NCBI RefSeq assembly: GCF_932294415.1
Contig: NC_065542.1
Span: 55,052,406 to 55,116,405 of the forward strand
Direction: 5' to 3'
Length of the DNA stretch: 64,000 nucleotides
DNA from: Quercus robur
Lineage: Eukaryota; Streptophyta; Magnoliopsida; Fagales; Fagaceae
In this document: positions 50,101 through 60,410 of the stretch, piece after piece
Layout: the number at the start of each line of letters is the position of its first letter
Position numbering within the stretch: position 1 is the stretch's first letter
Program-made: the position numbers and the translations under genes
The notes under the pieces: generated by a model
Seen by the model: only the letters and a program-made list of their open reading frames with translations
What the model was told of the DNA's origin: nothing
Database searches by the model: none

Positions 50101-51052
50101 TTTTTCTTTGTTATTAGTCATCTTAGTCTTTCTAAAAAAGACATTAAGGGTTCAAATTGACCCCCCCCCCCCCCCCCCCCCCACAAACCAATTATCAAAT
50201 TATCAAAAAAGTAATCCTAGACTTTCTAAGAATAGGTTATTTAGGAGTCTTACTACTTCTAGAAAAGGATATAGCCATTGCCTATTGAAAAGCTTTATTG
50301 TAGGCAATAACATTCATGGTGAGTTGGGTCTAATAAAATTCCAATAGCTTATTTTAAGCTTTGAGGGTGGTGCTTGCCTGTGTTTGATAGCTTAGGAGGA
50401 AAACCTAGATGAGATTACTAAGCAGTTATCTTTCTGTTTTCTCATTCTATTCACCATTTTAATACCAAGTCGCTATGAAACATATTCAAGATCCAAACTT
50501 CTATTCACCTAAACCTACCTACTCTTAAACATCAAACCCTAATCAAAAACCATTAAAGATCTCATTAAGAAATCTAATTAGTGTTGAATTCCTAAAGATC
50601 AAACATCACATGATTGCAAGTTTGCAACCCACCGTCTAGATTACTCAGAGTAGAGCCGTATGCTTTATGGATGTGCATCAAGGCAATGTTAAGCCTTTGC
50701 CCGGATTTCCTCTCAACAATTCGACTGTGGAAACAACAGCAGTGAAGCACAAGATCTCTATCTGTGTGTGTGTGCACGTGCACGGATCAAAAAGATACAG
50801 ATATCAAAATATCTCCGAACAAGGGATTAATAAACTTAATGAAATTACTTCATTAAGAGTTAACAGTTTCCAAATTTCCCACAAAGTTGCAACTTTGAGA
50901 CTACAAAACTCAAATTAACTTCTCTGATGGCACTATTTCCATAAACCCAACGCATAAAAGCATCATTAACAACATCATGAGAGTCCATCACAGCCAGTGT
51001 TCAAAGTCTTACTAGAAATCAAAATTCTCAATCAATTATCACCAAATTAAAA

Positions 51053-51090
<38 letters not shown>

Positions 51091-51372
51091 TCAATCAAAT
51101 TGCTCTGAAACTTTCCCATATAAAATATAAACCCAGAACAAGCTAAGCCTCCAATCACAAACACAGCTAAATCAAACTATAGAAAAAAACCAAAATAGAA
51201 GCAAAAATTAAAAACCGGCAAAACAAAACGTGCGAAGAAAGATGAAATTGTGGGGGGCAAAAGCGAACCTCTTGCCGGTGAATTGTCGGCGGCGAGTGTC
51301 AGCAATGGAAGTCCCATTGAGTCGATCCTTTATTGACCTCTTGGACTCTGCCTCCACTCGATCAGCATACAT
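42912..51372 (-). CDS. Small SAM-domain protein (six exons)
   Basis: Exons in gene order: 51269-51372, 49369-49430, 49024-49274, 46895-46969, 46723-46785, 42912-42956; 600 nt, 199 residues, phases consistent. The N-terminal half is basic and polar (MYADRVEAESKRSIKDRLNG..., RQRQDDKWEHDLY). A Lys/Arg/Pro-rich linker leads to a C-terminal sterile alpha motif at about 140-199 (SVDDFLNSLGLEKYLITFQ, VDMTALVHMTDDDLKALGI, GPRKKIILALESRA). SAM domains mediate protein-protein or RNA contacts; the partner is unknown. Plants have a conserved small SAM protein of this layout. The intron after exon 3 has a GC donor (AAG|GCATGA) with acceptor TGCAG. If it is not spliced, the frame stops one codon later and the SAM domain is lost. 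The last intron is 3.8 kb. Telomere-type repeats lie in the 5' leader. Confidence 0.88.
43780..44330 (-). mobile_element. Degenerate RTE-type LINE remnant in SAM-gene intron 5
   Basis: In minus sense the region resembles the end of plant RTE ORFs (a degenerate K-MRESHEMIWSCVQ, compare the usual KIRE-RLRWFGHV type), followed by a tail with cggagtcaactatgg-like sequence on plus. Stops are frequent. No TSD found. Identification rests on motif resemblance. Confidence 0.45.
45559..46505. mobile_element. Non-autonomous TIR transposon (about 950 bp) in SAM-gene intron 5
   Basis: The left end cagtgttggtaaaagtgtga and the right end cttttaccaacacttg are inverted, and subterminal AAGCGCA/GCGCTTT-rich blocks recur inverted. 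The flanks share ttgttct on both sides, but the exact TSD boundary is ambiguous. The CAGTG start suggests hAT (inference). No transposase. Confidence 0.6.
47430..47520 (+). repeat. Probable SINE fragment in SAM-gene intron 3
   Basis: ctccaactcaaatagcacct and gaggttgtggattcaaga follow the A-box/B-box order of the SINE at 31352-31468. No TSD seen. Confidence 0.4.
47717..48305 (-). mobile_element. 5'-truncated, frameshifted LINE in SAM-gene intron 3
   Basis: Minus-strand pieces match the LINE at 29639-30958: GKLCWKSDMKKGFKV, the zinc motif CYMC...HLLLNC, and HCLIWCLWRERNNQSF. The frame breaks near 47968. The 3' end is acttatc plus A6. A short possible TSD tagcaaaa lies at 47700-47707 and 48306-48313. 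It is an older relative of the PIG-S LINE. Confidence 0.8.
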
Positions 51373-51429
51373 CTTATTAGCGCTTCTTTAATTTAATAAA
51401 TACAACGAAGAAAAAAGAAAAAAATAAAA

Positions 51430-51446
51430 CCTAACCCTAACCCTAA
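51430..51446. promoter_or_regulatory. Telo-box-like repeat upstream of the SAM-gene start
   Basis: cctaaccctaaccctaa, two and a half telomeric units, 58-74 bp before the ATG. Telo boxes (AAACCCTAA) occur in many plant promoters and bind Myb/telobox proteins; a role here is inferred. Confidence 0.6.
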
Positions 51447-53549
51447 TTGGAGTTGATGAAGAAGAAGAAAAGAATTGGAGTGAAGGATTTGAAGTTGCGG
51501 AGAAGAGAGATCAAAAACCCTAAAAAATAAATATTCTTTTGGGTTTGGGAATTAAAGTAACGGAGAGAGAGAGTTTTGGTTTTGGATTTTGAATTCTCGA
51601 CAGATAAAAGGATTTGAAAGTCGGTGGAAAGCTTTTGTATTGGGGGAAGAATTGTGAAGGGCAAGGAGGGAGTTAGGGAGGGAGTGAGGCAAAGGGACTT
51701 TCACTGCGATTATAGTGTGTACTAATTTTGTGACATTTGGGTCCAAGATGCCTTTCAAGCACTTGAAACGCAGTGTTTTTGTTTTTTGCTTGTTTTTCTT
51801 TGGTAAAAAAAAAAAAAAAGAAAAAAAAAAAAAAAAAAGAAAGTAAATTACAAATTACATTCCTAAAGTTTGGGATGATTGAATTTTACATTATGAAGTT
51901 TTGAAATTTGGATTTTATCTCCTGAAATTTGGTGATGTTTGGATTTCACACCTTAACGTTTCAGAATTTGAATTTTACCCCTTATATTTTAGAAGTGTTT
52001 GAATTTTACTCCCTAAAGTTCTGGAGTGTTTGGATTTTACACTTTAAAGTTTTAGAATTTGGAGGTGTAAAATCCATACAACCTAACTTTAGGAGATAAA
52101 ATTCAAGTTCTAAAACGTTTGGATGTAAAATTCAAACACTCCAAACTTCAGGGTGTAAAATTCAATCATCCTCAAATTTTAGAGGTGTAATTTGCAATTT
52201 ACCCAAATATATATATACAATTACACTTTTTTAAGTTTGGTAAATTATTATGGGGTTATATTCCCCTTCCATGAGATTAGAAATGACATTTTACCTTAAA
52301 CTTGAAGGGAAAAAACATTTTCTAGATGATATTTAATTGACCAGATTTTGTGAAATTAATATTAAAAATGTTGTATGCTAACTGGCCAAGTTTCCAAATT
52401 ATCTTACTTTATAGTTAGAATTGATTTTTTTAAATTTGTAATTAAAGTGTATTTTAAAATATTAAGTGTGATTTTATTAATTAATTTTTTTTCAACATGT
52501 TGTGGAGAGATTTGTTGTTGCAAGTGTTTTTGTATTTGATAAATTTTGCATTTTTATTTAAAAATATTGTAAAGAGATTATTATAAAAATTTAGAAGGAG
52601 AGTGTTAGAGGGGAGGGGGAAATGAGTGTTAATTTCTTCATACCTCAAGGAAAGAGAGTATGTTTACCCTTCAAGTTTAGGCTGGAGTGTTATTTTTCTC
52701 AAACCTTAAGGGAGGAGAGTGTGCTTGCCCGTATTATTATTTTAGTTCTTAAGTTTAATTTTTGTCATTTTAGTCTACTCAATTCGATAATGTTATCATT
52801 TTAATCCTTTGAGTCTATTTGGTTAGGCAATTTGGGAGTCTAAAAGCACATTACACCGTTTTGAGGGGAAAGTCCTAGGATCCCATCACTTGTGGTGAAT
52901 TAGATGGTCCATTAGTTGATGAGGCTTGAACTAAACGATCACATTGGTGACCACCTTCACGACTTGATTAGCCAGTGGGTTTTTTGAGAAAGGGAAACCT
53001 TTAAACTAGAGTTTTTCTAAAGGTACCTCATAAAATTGGACTCAAAATTTATTATCTCTCCAAATTCGAAGGAAAATATGGGTATGCATGAAGATTTCTG
53101 GAATCGTGATAAAGATGGGTCAACTTGACGCGCTAAATGCCAAGTCAAAATGGGTCAACTTGTGGATCTTATTGGTTGACCCTTTTTTTCCAAATGGATT
53201 TTTTTTTTCCTGTGATTTTTTAAATCAATTTTTGGCTTCTAGCACTATTTTAATGTGTTTCAAATGCTTTTTTTTTTTTTTTAATTTCATTTTCTCTCTC
53301 TAATAATTCAATTATTATAATAAGCGAGAGAGGGGGTTTAGAATCTTAGTTCTCCTTATAAAGGATACTGGCCAATATCATTGAGCTATAAGGCTCTTGG
53401 CTTATTTCTTTTTCTATTTTTAGTTTTTTTTTTTTCCACCTTGAGGCACTAAAAAATTATTTCTTCACAAGGTCGAGAATTTAAGGTTTTAGTTTAGAGA
53501 ACCATGAACTATGTGAACTACATATATAAATAATAGAGGAGAATACATT
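51447..53549. other. SAM-gene promoter side, palindromic MITE and AT-rich spacer
   Basis: Probable divergent promoter sequence to about 51750, an A-rich tract at 51810-51840, the MITE listed separately, then AT-rich DNA without a gene. Confidence 0.45.
51843..52202. mobile_element. Foldback MITE (360 bp)
   Basis: The left half (gtaaattacaaattacattc, gatgattgaattttac) is the imperfect inverted copy of the right half (gtaaaattcaatcatcctc, gaggtgtaatttgcaattta). Within each half a motif like gtttggattttac recurs about every 30-40 bp. About 470 bp upstream of the SAM-domain gene. Confidence 0.75.
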
Positions 53550-54573
53550 TTATACATTCATCATCAACCTATAGAAATCATCCGTTTGATCTCCATGCAA
53601 TTGCAAGCACACATTGAGGCCTCCCTCGCCTTTTGGCCCCGGCAACAGCATGACCAAGCCAGGCTTAACCACAATTGGAGTGGCACATTTTACTCTTCCC
53701 CCTGCAAACACTTCCTCTTCTAGCCCCAATCCCAACCATGACACCAATGAGAAGCTATTTTCCGTACAGGGCACTCCTCTGTTCACCTCCAACCAATCTA
53801 TCCCAGACCTCACATACTCATCATCAAGTCTCTCCACCCCCTTGTTGCACTTTTCTCACAAGGAACCAGTCATCTTCCTCCCTAAGCTCCCTCACACTTG
53901 CTCTTGCAAATCCAGGAATCAATGCATTGCATTCCCTGCAAGCCCACATGGTGCTTGTGGCACAGTTCTTTTGCAAGCATCCATCGGAAACAACATGGTG
54001 AAAATCCTTTCCTCTTGCATCTGTACTGCAATGCTCATTGCCTTCCATATCTTTGCTGCCACAACATGAAATGTGGTGCAATTCTTCAGTTTTCCGCCCC
54101 CGAGGGCCGCCTTCTTTAAGTAGCTTATGCGTTCCGGAGACAAATAGACCATATGAGTCTGATTATGTGATGTGGTGGGTTGATTTGTGACAATGCCACT
54201 CAAACCTCGTACAGTGAATAAATTATGATCTGTCTCAGTAGTTTTTGAGTACTCAATAGTGTGTGGATGACTAATATTTGGTGGGTTTCGAGCTCTAAGA
54301 ATTGTCCGGTTTGAATTAGACACAACAACCAGATTATCACCGCGAGTTAAAGCAGCCCAATTTGCCTCAAAACCTCTGACTGCCACCCCATCTAGTGTGC
54401 AATGGTTGACACGAGAGGCAAGTGCTAAACCTCCACATCCAAACTGTGTAAACTGTCACAACAAACTCACTGTCAAATTGATTTGCTTCAATTACATGGT
54501 TTACATTTTTTTTTTTTTTTCAATATAAGTTTGGCATTACGCCTTTAAAAGAATAGGAAAAGGAATTTAACAG

Positions 54574-54596
54574 TTTTTTTTTTTTTTTTGAGAAAT
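54574..54596 (-). mobile_element. Micro retro-insertion: T16 plus gagaaat between 10-bp TSDs
   Basis: aatttaacag at 54564-54573 and 54597-54606 flank T16 and gagaaat. On the minus strand this reads ATTTCTC plus poly(A), like the TCTC-A(n) end of the LINE at 18566-19223. Confidence 0.6.
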
Positions 54597-54637
54597 AATT
54601 TAACAGTTCATTAAATCAAAAAAAAAAAAAAATTACG

Positions 54638-55924
54638 GAATAAATTGATCCTATTTACTTCAGTTAGAAGGACTTTTAAAATTAAAAATTAACATAAAAG
54701 AAAGAAATATATAGATTGATTATTATGTCCTTGCTTTTTATTAGTTGTGAATAAATGTCATTTTTTTGCCAATTTTGGGGGGCATACCATAACGAAACTC
54801 CCATAAGATTATACCTCCTTTAAGAAACCTTAAAAAGTGACCCACATTTAAGTGATAGATGAAAAACTCATGTCTTAAATTTTCTATTTGTGAAAGTTAC
54901 ACATTATGGTGTAACATTCTATTAGTAACTCTCAATTGATGATAATTTGAAGACACTTTGGAAATAGCTTCTATTATGAGTAAACACCATACAATTACAA
55001 TTGTTTAGTCTCCTTGATGGAATAAGAGTTACGGGATAAACCTTAAACTAAAAGGGTCCCTAGTCTAGCTTATGTATAGCATGTGTCTCCATCAAAAAGG
55101 TCATATGTGTTGAAAAAGTCATATAGACTAGAAGAACCCTTTCATCTATACATTTATCTTAAATAATCAGTTCTTTTTAAAACACTTGAACAACTATAAC
55201 CGAAGGTATGTTTGTTTTCTTCCTCTGCTCTAGATTTTATAAAGTTTATGGTATTTATGAAATTAGATCATAAAGAAAAAATATATATTTAAAGTGTGCT
55301 TCAGATTTCTTGCACTTATCTTATTTTGAAATATCATTTTATAGTTTGTTTTAATTTCCTGTCATGATTAACATGTGAAATATCATTTTATAGTTTGTTT
55401 TAATTTCCTATCATGATCAACATGAGGCTTTGTTGATCTTTATGATGCTAGTTGAAGTAGTAAATATAAAAATGACTTGGGAGTGGCCATAGCATCTTAA
55501 GCCATGATGAATAATCACATCAAGAAATTCTTATGAGACCTCATTAGGAATGAAGGCATCTAAGTAGCAATTACATCATGAAAATAATGATTTCGCCCCA
55601 TAGGAAGGTTATGTTTGTGCTTTGATTGGAATAAGGTGGTGAATTGGACATTAAGAAAAGATTTTTCCTAGACCCATAGGTATAGAAAACCTAGAGTAAA
55701 GGAAGAAAACAACTGTGGGTCCGTTTGGATTGAGCTTATTTTTGCTGAAACTGAAAACTGAAACTGAAAACACTGTAGCAAAATAATTTTTAAATGTGTA
55801 AATAATATCGTGGGACCCATTTTTAATGAAAAAGTTGATGAAAAGTGGAATTTGTGAGTCCGTGAACAGTGCACGAATGCACTGTTCAGAGTGGACTTGG
55901 TCAAATAGTGCGGCTGGGAGAAAG

Positions 55925-55956
<32 letters not shown>

Positions 55957-56590
55957 AAAACGCAGCCACAAATTCAGCAACTTTCAGTGCAATCCAAACG
56001 CACTCTGTATCTCTAACTATAGTTGTTCAAGTGTTTTAGAGATAACTAATTATTTAAGAAAATGTATAAATAATAGAGTTTTAGTATATGACATTTTCCA
56101 CACATATGACCTTTTGATGGAGGTACAAGCTACATATATGCTAGACTAGGGACCTTTGTAGTTTAAGATTTATTTCATAACTCTCATTCCATCAATGAGT
56201 TTAACTAATTGTAACTCCATGATGTTTACTCATGGTAGGAGTTATTCCAATGCGTCTTCAAAGTATTATCACAACTAATAGAATGTTACCTCATAACATG
56301 TAACTTTCACAACTAGAAAATTTAAGACTTGAGTTTTTCATCTATCACTTAAATATGGGACACATAAAGTCTCCTAAAGGAAGTATAATCTTATGAGAGT
56401 TTCATTATGCTATGGCGCCACCAAAAATTGGCACACAAAAAAAAACATTTATTAACAACTAATAAAAAGCAAGGGCATAATAATCAACATCTATATGTTT
56501 CTTTCTTTTATATTAAATTTTTTTTTATTTTAAACGTCCATCTAACTGAAAGAAAATAGGTCTCATTTATTTACTTTTTAATCTCCATTT
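54638..56590. mobile_element. Large foldback element, arms about 570 bp, in the BAHD pseudogene intron
   Basis: The left arm 54638-55200 and right arm 56013-56590 are imperfect inverted copies: aacacttgaacaactata pairs with agttgttcaagtgtttt; ccttgctttttattagttgt pairs with acaactaataaaaagcaagg; cagttaga near each outer end. The loop (55201-56012) contains a 49-bp tandem duplication (55327-55424) and a nested MITE. No transposase. Long arms fit a foldback or Mutator-like non-autonomous transposon; class not settled. Confidence 0.75.
55717..56005. mobile_element. MITE nested in the foldback loop
   Basis: The left end gggtccgtttggattg and right end caatccaaacgcactc are inverted, with tgt on both flanks (55714-55716, 56006-56008). 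Internal foldback gaacagtgcacgaatgcactgttc and an A30-type tract at 55923-55953. Confidence 0.7.
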
Positions 56591-57739
56591 CATTTAAAAA
56601 CTTCTAACGGCATTAAGGATATGGAGAAATTAAGATTATTTCCTGCATATTTCAAAAGTTTAATGAGTCTAGCCACTCCCCAGCGGACAATAAATTTATT
56701 AAAAAAAAATAACAAAACCACAATTAGGCTTATGTTATAAATAGCCATTAGCTAATTGACTGATTTTTTTTAACATATTCAACTTTAAATATAAGTGGCA
56801 AATTATTACTTTGATTTTTTGAATCCATTTGAGAACAACTTTTTTTGGTAGCTTATTTGCATAATGTGTAACAAAAAAAAAAAAAAAAAAATTGACTTAT
56901 TTTTAAAAAGCTTAAAGTTATATATTTTTAAAATAGAGATAAAACAAAAAGTAGTATGAGACTTACAAATAGTGAATAATTTAAGCAAAAAGTTAACTTT
57001 TAATTACCAAACTCACATGTAACGAGAGTTAAGTGCCAATCTGGTAACGGATTATCAATAAAACTTTTTTAAAATACTACTTTTTATGAACTTCATTTAT
57101 TTTAGATACATCTTTTTCAAGAATTTCATTTTTAAAAAAAAATGATATTCTGATTCATATGAAAAATAAATTATACGAAATCCGTATTATATTATTTTAG
57201 CCTGCTTTATCTTATAATACTAAAAAATTTATTTACTAATAAATTAACTGTATAGTACTAAATACTAATAAGTAATAACCGAAGGGAAAATAACCTGTAT
57301 AGACAAAAGGGGATTGTCCTTCCAAGTCCCTTTCTTCATCACCCTCTTCATCCAACAATGCAACCAACTGCCTGAACTCCAGCTTGGGAGAAGAGAGGTC
57401 ACCTAATTCACTCAACCTGGTGTTAGTTATTGCTGCAACAACCACAACACCAGCACCATTACAATCAATTTCAAAGCGATTATCTTCTTCCGAACATGGC
57501 ACTGGCCTACCAGCTAAAAAATCATAAAGGTACTAGCATCTTGGAAAGGGCACTGCATAAGCTATGATAAGCTTCAAAGTATGTCATTTCATTTGTTGGG
57601 AACTTGGGGGGTCGAAAAAGGACACGGATTCTTGGTACACAACAAGGGAAAGGTATATGTTTGATAAGAAAATTTGTCTACGTTCTGTAGGTTTTTCGGG
57701 TGCAATTACAACTTTCTCAAGTAACTTCATATTCTCCAT

Positions 57740-60410
57740 TCTATATATATATGAGCCACCCCTATGGGTGCTTCTTTTGGCTCTGGTGCACAACACAATG
57801 GAACTGTGGCCAATATAAAAGAATTGTATAAAATGTGGGAAGAAAAAATTACATCGGAAATGTCTTGAACAAAACTAGAATGACTATTTATAGGAGCAAG
57901 AGTTTGCATGAGACATCTCTTAAACGAGAAAGCGTCAACACGGTTACTAAATTATACTAATTCAAGACCATTGTGCTTTTTTGACTACTATTGAAAGTGG
58001 TTGCTGTTTTTTCAAAACTAATTAATGTTCAATAGAAGGTTAAAGTTAAGAATGTAAATAAATTATATTAAATTAAGAGTTACATTAATTATTGATTAAT
58101 TTAATTAATTTAAAACTATGATAATTTTAAAGCTAAATTACTTTTTTTTTTTTTTAAATACAAGATAATACAAGGTATAATCTAAGTGTATATATATATA
58201 AAGCTTTCTTCTAGAGACTTGAACCCCGACTCTTACTCTTCACACCCCAGAAGCACTAATACTTATAGAATGACCATCACGCCAAGTCACCAAGGATGCG
58301 TGGTGGTGGCTAAATTACAATTTAATATGGGCTTAGTGTAGTTTTCTTCTGCATGGGAGGGATGGGGCAGCTCAATGTATTTTGCGGTCTAAGGGTACAA
58401 TTTTAAGTGCAACATTTTCTTATATTTAAATATTAATTAATTAATGCTTATTGAGCTTTTGATATCATTTTTTAAATTTAAAATGTATTTTTTCAAATTT
58501 TTTGAGATTCAATATTAGTAATTAAGTTTTTGATGTGATAACTATTAAGAGAGATCTTGGTATGACAATTTCTAAGGCAGATTCGACAAAATCTCTAGTG
58601 GGTTAGAGGTTCATTTGCGGTTGAAAAGAGGATGGGGGATTTTACTATTTTAGTAAGATAGGTTCCAAATTTCAACCTTTTTGAAATTGGGTATTAGGGA
58701 GGATTTATTGTATGTGACAAGTCATATTCATTAATTAATTTATAAAATGTTAATATGAGATACTGGTATTAGAGGGTGTAAACTTGGGGTATTGCCCCAA
58801 GTCCTTATTGAATTTAAACTCAAAAAAAAAAAAAAAAAATAATAATAATAGACTAAGGATTTGATAGAAATAAACTCAAACTCTTTCATTCACCCAACCA
58901 ACAAGAAATCAAGAACAACAATGAAAGGGAGAAAGCTTTCCAATTGCATAAACTAGAGAGAAAAAAAAAAAAAAAAAAAAAAAAAAAGAGAGAGAGAGAG
59001 AGTAAATAAAGCCAACCAGAAATGAAGATGAAAGGAGAGTAGTCAACACATTGTACATTGATTGCTAAGCAATTACTACAAAGTAAGCTACAAAAAAAAA
59101 AAAAGAAAAAAAAAAAAAAAGAAAAAAAAAGGTAGGAAAGTCAAAAGCGGCAATGTAAGCAATGAATAGATTGGGGTTTGATCCCTGGAAAATCAAGATG
59201 GAGAGAAAATGTGTCTTTTATTTTAACAAATTGTCACAATCTCTCTTTTGGCAAAATTGAGATCAGATATTTAATGAATTTGTCTATAAAACTATTAATA
59301 GTTTGAGAAGAGAGAGATGAAGAGTCTCTTCACTTTCTATGTTTGGGAGAATGAATATTTTCACACTCTTAAACAGTACAGTAAAAGATTGACTAAAGCG
59401 CTTTAAGAATTTTACAGAATACATATAATTTAAAGAGGGGATAATTTTATTTTCTTTTAAGAAAAAATTATTAATTAAAATTTTTGTTACAATGCTTTCT
59501 TGGGCCTTGATTTTTTTTTCCTAGGTGAAAGGGCCTTAATTATATTTTATTGGTTAATAGAAGGGGGGTCTTCTTCCGTTTGGGACTTAGGCCATTGCCT
59601 AAGAGCATCCACATCAACTAATGTAAAAATTTCAATCTATTTTAACATAACATCCCATTTTTTCTGTTTTACTTAACCACTTTTCACAACACTCACATTA
59701 ACTATTTCATTAAAATATTTAAAAAAAAAATTATTTCTCTCTTCACATCTGTTATCCATTCTCTTTATTCATTCTCTTGAAACAAAAAGAAAGAATAAAA
59801 AATAAAAATACACAACAAAAATGTTTGTGTATATTTGCACAAGTATTATGTCCAATAGTAGACACATGACATCATCCAGATTGGTTCAATGCAACTCTGA
59901 CCTAATCCTTACCTTTTATGCAAGGAGTGGTTTGCTAATGCATAAGAGTGGTTTGCTGATGACAAGCTAACGCATAAAAAAAAATTTAGGTAGCATAAAA
60001 AAACGATTTTTTGCCGTTAGCTACGTTAGCACAAAGGCATACACTACTAGTGAAAATGTCTAAGATATAAAATTGCATTGGCCAATTAAATTTGGAGAGA
60101 GAGAGAGGTGGAACAGAAAGCCTTTGCCAATAAATTTGCAGAGACAACGAAAAATCTGCAGAAAATTTTAAAGTAGAAATTTGGAAGAATATTCCTTGGA
60201 GATCAAAGATGCATACTATGAATAATTTTCATTCATTCTCAAGCTCTTTCTTTTGTATGCACTACAATTTTCTTAAGCCCATGGCCATGGTGAGGAACCA
60301 AACACCAGCCAAATACACGGCATTCCCAATTGGGTAATTTTTTACCATTCTCTTTGTGGCCAAGTTTTAGACCCAAGTCATTTGACCTAAAATCATAGTA
60401 CAATCCTCTC
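57740..60410. other. Intergenic AT- and A-rich DNA
   Basis: Holds the antisense SINE (58142-58308), long A/GA-rich low-complexity tracts at 58819-59130, and a weak MITE-like stretch starting agagcatccacatcaact at about 59602 with no convincing partner end. No gene seen. Confidence 0.5.
58142..58308 (-). mobile_element. SINE (antisense), same family as 2200-2357, 10-bp TSD
   Basis: TSD gctaaattac at 58132-58141 and 58309-58318. On the minus strand: ggcgtgatggtcattc (A-box side), gtcggggttcaagtctctag (intact B box), tatacacttagatt, cttgtattatcttgtat and poly(A). The motifs follow the order in the 2200-2357 copy. Confidence 0.82.

Larger units (their letters stand above)
53550..57739 (-). pseudogene. 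BAHD acyltransferase pseudogene (two exons, several frameshifts)
   Basis: BAHD enzymes transfer acyl groups from CoA to alcohols or amines in specialised metabolism. Exon 1 is 57295-57739, exon 2 about 53550-54469. Seen: N-terminus KLLEKVVIAPEKPTERR, then YDFLAGRPVPCSEEDNRFEID, and the catalytic HXXXD motif HCTLDG (54387-54404). Near the C-terminus the usual DFGWG region is replaced by WLGLGLEEEVFAGG. Breaks: a 4-bp repeat insertion near 57583-57592, an extra base near 57526, an in-frame TGA at the exon 2 junction (about 54455), a 5-bp duplication tgcattgcat at 53923-53932, and an extra C in the run at 53837-53841. Conserved sequence between the breaks suggests recent decay or, less likely, assembly error. 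The intron holds a 2-kb foldback element. Confidence 0.82.

Noticed and set aside
53824-54081. Separate small genes in the BAHD region
   Set aside because: They are successive frames of one broken acyltransferase, joined by short insertions.
59602-60060. Possible MITE starting agagcatccacatcaact
   Set aside because: No convincing inverted partner end or TSD.
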